Source: Pleionea sp052032335
GTDB taxonomy: Bacteria > Pseudomonadota > Gammaproteobacteria > Enterobacterales > Kangiellaceae
Direction: 5' to 3'
NCBI GenBank assembly: GCA_052032335.1
Contig: JBPEWV010000124.1
Coordinates: 1 to 18,853 of the forward strand
Length of the DNA: 18,853 nt
How positions within the stretch are numbered: position 1 is the first letter of the stretch; each line of letters opens with the position of its first letter. Of the stretch, positions 1-7,001 are shown piece by piece. The notes beneath the pieces were generated by a model. The model was given only the letters and a program-made list of their open reading frames with translations, did not search any database and was not told the origin of the DNA. The position numbers were made by a program, and so were the translations under genes.

Positions 1-109
1 GGTTCGAGCCGAATCGTCGGATCATCCTAGCTCCCCGCTCCCCAAAACCACATTTTTGATCGTATATTCACCAATTTTAAATTTTTTTAACTTTTTACCA
101 AATTCCCTG

Positions 110-136
110 TTGACCCTTACAATAGGTTCTTATAAT
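110..136 (+). promoter_or_regulatory. tRNA-Asn promoter
   Basis: A -35 like TTGACC (110-115) is followed by TATAAT (131-136) with a 15-base spacer. The overlapping TAATAT (133-138) would give a 17-base spacer. A GC-rich discriminator (GCGCTCC) follows, as is usual for stable-RNA promoters under growth-rate or stringent control. The tRNA begins about 30 bases downstream. The elements are seen directly; the regulation is inferred. Confidence 0.7.
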
Positions 137-167
137 ATTGCGCTCCGTTCCGAGAGGGACGGATTAT

Positions 168-244
168 TCCCCCTTAGCTCAGCTGGTTAGAGCGACGGAC
201 TGTTAATCCGCAGGTCCCCCGTTCAAATCGGGGAGGGGGAGCCA
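168..244 (+). tRNA. tRNA-Asn (anticodon GTT)
   Basis: The gene folds into a complete cloverleaf. The acceptor arm TCCCCCT pairs perfectly with AGGGGGA. The D-arm is GCTC/GAGC. The anticodon loop CTGTTAA carries GTT at 202-204. The T-arm CCCCG/CGGGG encloses TTCAAAT. The discriminator base is G and the 3' CCA is encoded (242-244). The outermost anticodon-stem pair (27-43) is an A-C mismatch; the other four pairs are sound. The gene has its own promoter and terminator and therefore looks monocistronic. Confidence 0.97.
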
Positions 245-266
245 AATTTAGCTTTCGAAAAGCTCC

Positions 267-293
267 AAAGGCCGCAGCAATGCGGCCTTTTTC
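267..293 (+). terminator. Rho-independent terminator after tRNA-Asn
   Basis: AAAGGCCGCA (267-276) and TGCGGCCTTT (281-290) form a perfect 10-bp stem with a GCAA tetraloop. The run of T continues to 292 and is followed by CGTTT. It ends the tRNA transcript before the rhombosortase gene. Confidence 0.9.
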
Positions 294-357
294 GTTTCTG
301 GAACAAATTGATGTCGGATTCTGGCGAGATTTGTTATTTTAAGCAGAAAGAATCACT

Positions 358-963
358 GTGTTCATAACAATGAAAAAATCCTTTTCTCCGTTCGTATTAC
401 CACTGACAACGGCCATCATCGCCCTACTTTTAGCCGTGTTTCACGACACAATTAATCCAGTCTTCGCTTATGACCGCTCTTTGATTCTAAGTGGCGAGCT
501 TTGGCGTCTGTTGACCGGAAACTTTATGCACACCAACTGGATGCATTTTGGATTGAATATGGGCGGGCTGGGCTTAATTTGGCTGGTTTACAGCGACTTG
601 GCAACGTTTCGCTGGCAATTGAGCTTTTTGCTACTTCCTCTGTTGGGCTGTACTTTACTTTTGCTCGCCTTTAGCCCAGATATGGAGCGTTACGTTGGTT
701 TGTCAGGCGGGTTGCATGGAACCATTGTTGCCTTTGGTCTGGCAGATTTCAGGAAAAATCGGCTGCTTTCGATATTGCTTGTCATCGGTGTCTCGGTAAA
801 ACTGATTTACGAACAACTGTATGGCAGCTCCGAGTCAATCGAACAGCTGATTGCAGCCAATGTAGCGGTAGACGCCCACCTTTGGGGCGCAATTTCTGGA
901 TTAATACTGGGCGGGATTTTTCTACTGAGCACCAGAAAAACCAGCAGCGCTCACCAGGCCTAA
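358..963 (+). CDS. rrtA: Rhombosortase, rhomboid-family intramembrane serine protease
   Basis: This is a 201-residue rhomboid-fold membrane protein with about six hydrophobic segments. The family cleaves the C-terminal GlyGly-CTERM sorting signal of exported proteins in the inner membrane. Visible motifs are the H-x3-N element (H63, N67), the catalytic serine in GLSGGLHG (S116) and the catalytic histidine in DAHLWG (H174). The small size and the GLSGGLHG variant are typical of rhombosortases rather than of the larger GlpG. The start is a GTG at 358 with a weak GAAAG ribosome site 7-8 bases upstream; ATG at 370 is an alternative. The gene stands alone between a tRNA terminator and a convergent pgi. 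No protein ending in a GlyGly-CTERM tail is encoded in this window, so the substrates lie elsewhere. The family call rests on motif recognition. Confidence 0.85.
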   Translation: MFITMKKSFSPFVLPLTTAIIALLLAVFHDTINPVFAYDRSLILSGELWRLLTGNFMHTNWMHFGLNMGGLGLIWLVYSDLATFRWQLSFLLLPLLGCTLLLLAFSPDMERYVGLSGGLHGTIVAFGLADFRKNRLLSILLVIGVSVKLIYEQLYGSSESIEQLIAANVAVDAHLWGAISGLILGGIFLLSTRKTSSAHQA

Positions 964-1056
964 CCGTTTGATCGCTGCTTGAATGCTGCATTCAATAACT
1001 TGTCTTGCAACCACGTTACTTGCTCTTAATCGGCAACTCAGGTATCCAACAATAGA

Positions 1057-2580
1057 TTAACTCGCAAATCGTCGGATCAGCTCTTTTGTCGAGTTATCGA
1101 CATTCGGATCATCCAATGAGCCTTTGGTCAAAGAGGTTGCGATCTTTTTCCCCAGCTCAACGCCATACTGATCAAACGCATTAATGCCCCAGATAACGCT
1201 TTGCACAAACACTTTATGCTCGTATAGGGCAATCAGTGTTCCCAGATTTTCGGGCGACATTTCATTCAGAACCAACGTTGTGGAAGGACGATTTCCAGGA
1301 CAACGCTTTTCAGCAGGCACCTGATCGCCCGTGCCTTTCATCAGAGCCGAAGACTGGGCCAAGCAACTCCGAAACGCGACGTCTTGTTCAAAAGGTATTT
1401 TCTTTTCCGGTACAGCAATAAATTCAAGATAGGTATTACGCTCACTTTGGTGCACCAACTGCATAAACGCGTGTTGAGCGTTTAAACCCAGCTGACCAAA
1501 CAGATAAGGGCAAGTCAAATACGGCAATGGTTTTCCCTGTTTATCCACCGACTTACCGTTGCTCTCCATTTCTAATTGTTGCTGGTAGTCGGGAAATAAC
1601 TTTAATGCGTGGCAGTAAGGCAAGGTAATAAATACATCATGCTGCAAAAAGTTGATGTTCCAGATTTGAATTAGCGCCAGTAACACGGGTAAATTGTTTT
1701 CAAGCGACGCTGATTGAAAGTGGTCATCCATTTCGCGCGCGCCCGCTAAAAAACGCTCAAAACAATCATTTCCTAAGGCTATTCGGCAAATTAAGCCAAT
1801 CGAGGACCACACCGAATATCGACCACCAATAAAGTCCCAAATTAAAAACTGTCGTTCAGGCAGTATGCCAAACTCACTCATGGCCTGTTGATTGACAGCA
1901 ACACCGGCAAAATGTTGCGGCCAATTGCTCCCAACAACCTTACTTAAGGCATCAATAACCAATTTCGCATTCGTTTGTGTTTCCCAGGTGGTAAATGACT
2001 TAGAACATAAAATAAACAAGGTCGACTCCAAATCAATCGAGTCGAGCAGGTTAGCAACTTCTTGATAATCAACATCACTTAGAAAGTGCGTCTCTATAGA
2101 ATCCGGAATCTGATTTTTGAATGCATCTATAATTAACTTCGGCCCAAGATCAGACCCTCCGATCCCGATATTAACGATGGTCGACAAGGTTTTACCCGTG
2201 GCGCCCTTTAAATTTCCGGAACGTATCTGCTCGGAAAACTCAATGGCCTTTTGCTTTTCTCGCTCAACATCTGACCAACAAATTAATTCAGAATGTTCAG
2301 CACGCATTAACGGATGCAAAACAGGTCGATTTTCTGTGTTATTGATCGGCGCTCCAGAAAACATGGCTTCTATAGACGACTTGAGTCCTGCTTTGTCTGC
2401 TAATTGAATCAATAAATCCAGTGTACGACTGTCCAGTTTGTTCTTACTAAAGTCGATTGATAAATCATTCAGTGAATAGATTGAACTTTCGAGCGCCTTA
2501 TCAGCAATGAGTTGTTCAATGGAAGAATCACCAATACGTAACGCCTGAGCTTTAAGCTGCTCAACTAATACCTGATCCAT
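1057..2580 (-). CDS. pgi: Glucose-6-phosphate isomerase homologue with altered active site
   Basis: The family interconverts glucose-6-phosphate and fructose-6-phosphate in the cytoplasm. The 507-residue protein aligns along its whole length with bacterial Pgi (about 550 residues). It has IGIGGSDLGPKL (from about residue 138), SKSFTTWETQTN (from 193), GGRYSVWSSIGL (from 252), MESNGKSV (from 338) and the C-terminal signature INAFDQYGVELGK (466-478). Substrate-contacting S193, K194, R254 and K478 are kept. Two positions are unusual. The general-base Glu of GEPGTNGQH is Gln363 (GQLGLNAQH), and the conserved His-His before the NFxAQ region is Glu398-Gln399. About 20 residues are also missing before GNRPS (near 420). 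A GGAGAG ribosome site sits 8 bases from the ATG. It lies 157 bases downstream of manC with no terminator visible between them. It may be a divergent, weak, inactive or repurposed isomerase. Confidence 0.9.
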   Translation of the reverse strand: MDQVLVEQLKAQALRIGDSSIEQLIADKALESSIYSLNDLSIDFSKNKLDSRTLDLLIQLADKAGLKSSIEAMFSGAPINNTENRPVLHPLMRAEHSELICWSDVEREKQKAIEFSEQIRSGNLKGATGKTLSTIVNIGIGGSDLGPKLIIDAFKNQIPDSIETHFLSDVDYQEVANLLDSIDLESTLFILCSKSFTTWETQTNAKLVIDALSKVVGSNWPQHFAGVAVNQQAMSEFGILPERQFLIWDFIGGRYSVWSSIGLICRIALGNDCFERFLAGAREMDDHFQSASLENNLPVLLALIQIWNINFLQHDVFITLPYCHALKLFPDYQQQLEMESNGKSVDKQGKPLPYLTCPYLFGQLGLNAQHAFMQLVHQSERNTYLEFIAVPEKKIPFEQDVAFRSCLAQSSALMKGTGDQVPAEKRCPGNRPSTTLVLNEMSPENLGTLIALYEHKVFVQSVIWGINAFDQYGVELGKKIATSLTKGSLDDPNVDNSTKELIRRFAS

Positions 2581-2737
2581 ACAGATCTCTCCGTAAACGA
2601 GTAAATTGAATAAGTGCAGTAAATTAGAGAGTCTTATTCTTTGTGAAAAATGTTCTGCTGACTATTATTCTAAACTTTTTGTGTAATGCTTACTGCCGAA
2701 TTTTGATTAAGCAATTTTAAAGAAAAGAAACGTATTA

Positions 2738-4219
2738 TTAAATCACCTTATCGTCATTTCGACCGTAAATGTCTTCAAAGCGAACGATATCATCTTCACC
2801 AAGATAGCTTCCAGATTGAACTTCTACTAATTCAAGTGGAAACTTACCTGGATTGACCAATCGATGAGTCGTCCCGATAGGAATATAGGTCGACTCGTTC
2901 TCAGAAAGTAAAAACGTTTCTTCACCACGAGTCACCTCGGCCGTGCCATGAACCACAATCCAATGCTCGGCACGATGATGGTGCATTTGCAACGACAAAG
3001 ACGCCCCCGGATTGACGACAATTCGTTTGACTTGGTAACGTTCGCCAAAATCCACCGTTTCGTAGTTGCCCCAGGGACGATAAACGCGACGATGAACCTG
3101 ATGTTCTCCTCGGCCCTCTTGTTTTAGTCGAGCAACTATCTTTTTGACATCCTGTGCTTTTGATTTGTCGGCGACAAGAACAGCATCTGGAGTTTCAACA
3201 ACTACCAAATCTTTCACGCCGACCGTAGCAACCAGCCTTTCCTGACTCATTACAAAGGTATTTGTTGATTGTTCCTGAATCACATCACCCACACTTACAT
3301 TACCATCGTTATCGGCATCCAAGTAATCCGACACACTCGACCAAGCACCCAGATCAGTCCAGCGACAATCGAGCGCTAACATTTTCACGGAAATATTCAG
3401 GTCGTTCAGTGCGTCTATATTCTCGATTACGGCAAAATCAATGCTGTCTGAGGGAGACTGCGAAAACGCTTCTTCGTCAACACGTATAAAGTCCAGATCC
3501 ACTTTGGCGTTTTCAATTGCTAAGCCACAGGTTTTGTCAATTTCTGGATTTAAAGCCTGAAGCGAACGACTCCAGATTGACGCCGATACAACAAACATGC
3601 CGCTGTTCCAATAGAAATTTCCCGTTCGAATGTAATCTTCAGCGACCTTCTTTTCTGGCTTTTCTTTAAATGCGACGACTCGGTTAAGACCATCATTCGA
3701 TTGCTCCCCCATTTCGATATAGCCGTATCCGGTGTGTGCCCATTCTGGCTTGACACCAAACACGCCAATACTTGGCTTATTGGTCAACGCATTACACATC
3801 TGAAGGGCAGTATCGACAAAGTTTCCGGGCTGCTCGATGGCATGATCTGCGGGCAACACCACCATTAGTGCTTCACCTAAATTCTGCTCAATGTATTTGG
3901 CAGCGAGGGTCAAAGCTGGTGCCGTATTTTTCGCTGTTGATTCTAAAATGATAGCGGTTAGTTTTTGATTGGCTTCTTGCGCTTGTTGAGCAATCATAAA
4001 TCGATGTTGCTCATTGCAAACGACTATTGGCGCTAATATTTCAAGACCAGGATCTGTAGTGGACAACAAATTACAGCGTACTAACGTCTGCTGAAACAGG
4101 CTTTGATCATTAATGAGTTTGACTAATTGCTTGGGGTATAAATTCCTTGAGACTGGCCAAAGTCGCGTTCCGGCCCCACCCGATAAAATCACAGGAATGA
4201 TTTTCATCTGCTTGTCCAT
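2738..4219 (-). CDS. manC: Mannose-1-phosphate guanylyltransferase / mannose-6-phosphate isomerase (ManC/AlgA type)
   Basis: This bifunctional enzyme of GDP-mannose synthesis supplies mannose for exopolysaccharide, O-antigen or alginate-like polymers. It is 493 residues long, close to AlgA (481). The N-terminal nucleotidyltransferase domain has SGGAGTRLWPVSR (13-25, pyrophosphorylase loop), a PKQL motif and a FKEKP sugar-binding motif. A linker is followed by the C-terminal type II phosphomannose isomerase cupin, from YRPWGNYE (380) through QMHHHRAEHWIVVHG (from 412), which holds the metal-binding histidines. The ATG at 4219 has an AAAGGA ribosome site 5-6 bases upstream; an ATG four codons later is a weaker choice. 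The isomerase half draws on fructose-6-phosphate, so the neighbouring pgi homologue fits the pathway. Motifs cannot show which activities are retained. Confidence 0.92.
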   Translation of the reverse strand: MDKQMKIIPVILSGGAGTRLWPVSRNLYPKQLVKLINDQSLFQQTLVRCNLLSTTDPGLEILAPIVVCNEQHRFMIAQQAQEANQKLTAIILESTAKNTAPALTLAAKYIEQNLGEALMVVLPADHAIEQPGNFVDTALQMCNALTNKPSIGVFGVKPEWAHTGYGYIEMGEQSNDGLNRVVAFKEKPEKKVAEDYIRTGNFYWNSGMFVVSASIWSRSLQALNPEIDKTCGLAIENAKVDLDFIRVDEEAFSQSPSDSIDFAVIENIDALNDLNISVKMLALDCRWTDLGAWSSVSDYLDADNDGNVSVGDVIQEQSTNTFVMSQERLVATVGVKDLVVVETPDAVLVADKSKAQDVKKIVARLKQEGRGEHQVHRRVYRPWGNYETVDFGERYQVKRIVVNPGASLSLQMHHHRAEHWIVVHGTAEVTRGEETFLLSENESTYIPIGTTHRLVNPGKFPLELVEVQSGSYLGEDDIVRFEDIYGRNDDKVI

Positions 4220-4272
4220 AATCCTTTTGAAGTAAAGGAATCTTACCGGATTTTAGAAAAATAAGGAATGGT

Positions 4273-4294
4273 TGAGACGCGAAAACGCGTCTCA
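4273..4294 (-). terminator. Hairpin after comEA-like gene, weak terminator candidate
   Basis: A perfect 9-bp stem, TGAGACGCG/CGCGTCTCA, encloses a 4-base loop just downstream of the 4309 stop. Only a broken T-rich stretch follows, several bases later on the minus strand. Termination would be partial, and some readthrough into manC is possible. Confidence 0.4.
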
Positions 4295-4308
4295 CGGGTA
4301 GAGAAAAC

Positions 4309-4614
4309 TTAAAGTTTGATGAATGCTTTGTTTTTCTCAAACGTTGCTTCACCAATACCTTTCACATCCATTAATTGCTCGGGATGTTTAAAACCGCCCA
4401 GTTGCTCACGCAGCTCGACAATTGCTTGAGCCCGCTTTTCACCGACACCCGTTAGCTTCTCCGCCAACTCCATTGCCGATGCAGTGTTCAAGTTCACTTG
4501 TGCCATGGCAACCGCAGACGTTTCCGTCGACTCCGCAGATTCAACAGCGTATCCATTAACCGACACGCCCAGTGCAAGCATCCCTACCAATACTAAAGTT
4601 TTCAAGTAAGTCAT
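4309..4614 (-). CDS. comEA: Secreted helix-hairpin-helix protein, ComEA family
   Basis: This small periplasmic DNA-binding-type protein resembles the soluble ComEA of Gram-negative competence systems, which pulls incoming DNA across the outer membrane. The ATG at 4614 (101 residues) is preferred over the in-frame ATG at 4632. It has an AAGGAG ribosome site 7 bases upstream and gives a clean signal peptide: MTYLK, a hydrophobic core, and likely cleavage after G-Y-A (residue 23). A short Ser/Thr/Glu-rich linker follows. Residues 40-101 form a double helix-hairpin-helix with NLNTASAMEL, LTGVGEKRAQAIVE and LMDVKGIGEATFEK. It has its own promoter and a leader hairpin. No other competence gene is in the window. 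Family proteins next to pyrF are common in gammaproteobacteria, and a role in DNA uptake here is inferred. Confidence 0.85.
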   Translation of the reverse strand: MTYLKTLVLVGMLALGVSVNGYAVESAESTETSAVAMAQVNLNTASAMELAEKLTGVGEKRAQAIVELREQLGGFKHPEQLMDVKGIGEATFEKNKAFIKL

Positions 4615-4662
4615 CCTGATTCTCCTTTCCATTTCATTTTGTATGATTAAGTTGAAAACAAT

Positions 4663-4685
4663 ATCTACTCATCTCTCGAGTAGAT
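4663..4685 (-). promoter_or_regulatory. Leader hairpin / dyad of comEA transcript
   Basis: ATCTACTC (4663-4670) and GAGTAGAT (4678-4685) form a perfect 8-bp inverted repeat around a 7-base loop. It begins about 7 bases downstream of the -10 element, so it would fold at the very 5' end of the transcript, or else serve as an operator. It is not followed by a T-run, so it is not a terminator. Confidence 0.5.
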
Positions 4686-4691
4686 GAGCGC

Positions 4692-4720
4692 ATTGTAAAA
4701 ACTCAATTTCCGTCTTACAA
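4692..4720 (-). promoter_or_regulatory. Predicted sigma-70 promoter for comEA
   Basis: On the minus strand, TTGTAA (4720-4715) is separated by exactly 17 bases from TACAAT (4697-4692), followed by a GCGCTC discriminator. The -35 overlaps the stop codon of pyrF. This suggests comEA can be expressed independently of the lapAB-pyrF transcript. Confidence 0.65.
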
Positions 4721-5434
4721 CAGGGAGGCGATAGAATCAGATATTTCGCACAAAGCCTTTAGAGGATCGCTGGCTTTGGTAATGGGTCGACCGATAACGA
4801 GATAATCGGAACCGCTTTTAATGGCTTTTTCAGGCGTCATAATACGGGTTTGGTCGTCGCTGGCCGCACTGATGGGCCGGATGCCCGGGGTTACTAACTG
4901 GAAGTCGTTACCAATCGTTGACTTCAAACTTGTTGCTTCTTGCGCCGAACATACGACTCCGTCCAATCCGCTTTGATGCGCTAACACGGCCAACGATTTG
5001 ACTTGCTCTTCAAGACTGACCGTCACACCTAATTGATGCAATTCAGTTTCCGACATACTGGTCAACACAGTCACTGCGATTAACTTGGGTCGCTCTTTAC
5101 CTAAGCTTTCCAGAGCCTCACGCGCGGTTGACATCATTTTTTCACCACCCGAGGCATGCACATTGATCATCCAGACTCCCAGATCGGCAGCGGCTAGACA
5201 GGCTTTCGCAACAGTATTGGGGATGTCGTGAAATTTCAGGTCGAGAAACACGTCAAAATCGTATCCGACAAGTTTTTTAACCAAGCCAGGACCAAAGTGT
5301 GTGAACATTTCTTTACCAATTTTTAACCGGCATTTCGCGGGGTCAAGCTGATTGACCAGAGTCAGGGCTTGGTTCTCATCATCGAAATCCAGCGCAACGA
5401 TGATTCTCGGATCGTTTTGGTGATGGGCTGACAA
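4715..5434 (-). CDS. pyrF: Orotidine 5'-phosphate decarboxylase
   Basis: This enzyme converts OMP to UMP, the last step of de novo pyrimidine synthesis, as a cytoplasmic TIM-barrel dimer. The active-site strand DLKFHDIPNT carries the catalytic Asp-Lys-Asp set. MINVHASGG, TVLTSM, GLDGVVCSAQE, TPGIRP and VIGRP are all present in family order. The length of about 239 residues is normal. There is no ATG in the right place. The best start is TTG at 5434, one base after the lapB stop, because AAGGAG lies 6 bases upstream within the last lapB codons. A second in-frame TTG at 5458 has no ribosome site. The arrangement implies translational coupling to lapB. The lapA-lapB-pyrF order is conserved in many gammaproteobacteria. 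Confidence 0.95.
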   Translation of the reverse strand: MSAHHQNDPRIIVALDFDDENQALTLVNQLDPAKCRLKIGKEMFTHFGPGLVKKLVGYDFDVFLDLKFHDIPNTVAKACLAAADLGVWMINVHASGGEKMMSTAREALESLGKERPKLIAVTVLTSMSETELHQLGVTVSLEEQVKSLAVLAHQSGLDGVVCSAQEATSLKSTIGNDFQLVTPGIRPISAASDDQTRIMTPEKAIKSGSDYLVIGRPITKASDPLKALCEISDSIASLL

Positions 5435-5435
5435 C

Positions 5436-6614
5436 TTACTCTCCTTCCAGTCCAACAATTGGTTTCACTGCACCCCAGTGTTTGCAGCTGGGGCACTGCC
5501 AAAATAAGGTTTTTCCACTGAACCCGCAGTGGCCACAACGATAAATCGGTTTGGTCGCAAACGACCGTGAAATAATTCGATAGAGTATTTCCAGACTCGG
5601 GCGCGCACTTGATTGCGCGTGCTCAAGATGCAACTCGATCAGTCTCAGTAACCCTTTTAATGACGGGTATCGCTCAAGTTGTTGCGCAATAAACTCTGCT
5701 GCAGAACGATCGCCATCTTCATCTCGTAATAGCTCGGCATAAGCCAACGCGACCGAGGTGCTTCCACCCTGAGACAGGGTACTCTTTAAAAATTGGCGAT
5801 AGCCCTTGTCGTCTTTCAACGCATGAAAGCAATTGCGAATTTTCTCGAGAACTTCCGAAATAAATTCCGGGCTTTGTTTCACCAGTTCACGATAATACTT
5901 CAGTGCCAGCTTGGGTTGTTCTTGCGACATAGCCAATTCACCGCGAATAATATTCGCTCGCACACAGCTCGCATCGATTGAAACGGCACGTTTCAACGAT
6001 TGATAAGCCAACTTTATCTGGTGTTGACTGATTTGTTGCTCTGCCAATTCGCAATAGAAATTGGCAATTTCACCAGCGTGATCCTGGTTGTCAACCGACT
6101 GCAGTTGTTCAGCGACCGTTACCGCCTTGCTCCAGTCTTTGGTCTGCTGATAAATTTGCATTAACTGCCGTAAACTGGTGGCCTTGTGTCGCGGTTCTTG
6201 CAGTAACTCTTTGAATATACTTTCGGCGCGATCAAACAGTCCGGCGGCCATGTAATCCAGCCCCAACTCTCTTAGCGCGCGCTTACGCGTTCTCGAATCG
6301 AGGGTTGGCCGGGCAATTAAAACCTGATGGGAACGAATGGCCAGGTCCACTTCTCCGCGTTTTCGGTACATATTGCCTAATGCGAGATAAGTGTCCGCTG
6401 TTTCAGAGTCGACCTCTAACATTTTAACGAAAGTATCAATGGCCCGATCAGGCTGTTCATTCAGCAGATAATTCAGGCCATCAAAATACTGACGCGATAA
6501 CCCAGCTGTCTGATTGGCTCGCTTTTTGTTTTGTTGACGTTGCCCCAAACGAAAACCACTGTAGGCAGCAACGGGAAGCAACAAAACAATTAGATAGAAC
6601 CAAAGTTCTGTCAT
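5436..6614 (-). CDS. lapB: Lipopolysaccharide assembly protein B, TPR protein with rubredoxin-like metal site
   Basis: LapB (YciM) controls LpxC turnover through FtsH and so balances lipopolysaccharide with phospholipid synthesis. The protein has 392 residues, like E. coli LapB (389). A single N-terminal membrane anchor (WFYLIVLLLPVAAYSGF, 5-21) is followed by an Arg/Lys-rich stretch. Tandem TPR helices then run from about residue 45 to 330. A C-terminal metal-binding module has Cys pairs C360/C363 and C374/C377 (CGHC, CPSC). It starts directly after the lapA stop (6615/6614) and its last codons carry the pyrF ribosome site. All expected parts are intact. Confidence 0.95.
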   Translation of the reverse strand: MTELWFYLIVLLLPVAAYSGFRLGQRQQNKKRANQTAGLSRQYFDGLNYLLNEQPDRAIDTFVKMLEVDSETADTYLALGNMYRKRGEVDLAIRSHQVLIARPTLDSRTRKRALRELGLDYMAAGLFDRAESIFKELLQEPRHKATSLRQLMQIYQQTKDWSKAVTVAEQLQSVDNQDHAGEIANFYCELAEQQISQHQIKLAYQSLKRAVSIDASCVRANIIRGELAMSQEQPKLALKYYRELVKQSPEFISEVLEKIRNCFHALKDDKGYRQFLKSTLSQGGSTSVALAYAELLRDEDGDRSAAEFIAQQLERYPSLKGLLRLIELHLEHAQSSARPSLEILYRIISRSFATKPIYRCGHCGFSGKTLFWQCPSCKHWGAVKPIVGLEGE

Positions 6615-6908
6615 TTAGTAGTCATCCCTGATGGGCAAAGCTCTTAAATTGTCGACTTCTTTGGACTTTTGCTCCAACTTTCGTTCCAGGCTTTTAATTT
6701 GTAACTTTCGCTTTAGCATTGAAGGACTCACGCTAACTATGCCCAACAGATACCCCATCACCAAAAAACCAACCATGATAAAAGCTAACGACAGCTCCAT
6801 TTGCCCAACGAAAAAGCTTAATGTCACGTTCTGGTCGTTTTGAGCAAAAAATAGAATGGCCAGTGTGCACACAGCTAGAAAGAAAAGAAAACCAATGATA
6901 CCCCGCAC
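6615..6908 (-). CDS. lapA: Lipopolysaccharide assembly protein A (DUF1049)
   Basis: LapA is a small inner-membrane partner of LapB. Two hydrophobic segments flank the family motif AQNDQNVTLSFF. They are followed by a basic coiled-coil tail (LKRKLQIKSLERKLEQK) facing the cytoplasm. The start is chosen as GTG at 6908 (97 residues): CAGGAG lies 6 bases upstream and the protein then begins right at the first membrane segment, as in E. coli LapA. The earlier ATG at 6950 adds 14 residues. It has no ribosome site and touches the U-tract of the ihfB terminator, so it is unlikely to be used. The lapB start follows immediately. Confidence 0.88.
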   Translation of the reverse strand: MRGIIGFLFFLAVCTLAILFFAQNDQNVTLSFFVGQMELSLAFIMVGFLVMGYLLGIVSVSPSMLKRKLQIKSLERKLEQKSKEVDNLRALPIRDDY

Positions 6909-6950
6909 ACTCAACTCCTGTTGGTAAAGTCGCCTGTAATTTTCAGGCAT

Positions 6951-6978
6951 AAAAAAAGGCAGGTCAATGACATGCCTT
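6951..6978 (-). terminator. Terminator or attenuator after ihfB
   Basis: On the minus strand, GGCATGTC pairs with GACCTGCC across an ATT loop (8 positions, one T-C mismatch, extended by two A-T pairs), followed by seven T. It lies between ihfB (ends 7002) and lapA. No convincing promoter is visible between it and lapA, so lapAB-pyrF expression probably depends on readthrough. Confidence 0.7.
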
Positions 6979-7001
6979 CGATATTCATCAAATTTAACCC
7001 A

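Noticed and set aside
1..35. The first ten bases look like a tRNA T-arm (GGTTCGAGCC), suggesting the 3' end of another tRNA.
   Set aside because: The second T-stem pair would be G-G and no CCA or discriminator pattern follows at the expected distance. It is too short to support a gene.
979..995. Perfect 7-bp hairpin TTGAATG-CTG-CATTCAA between rrtA and pgi as a bidirectional terminator.
   Set aside because: No T-run follows on either strand and the stem is AT-rich. It is left as an unexplained small dyad.
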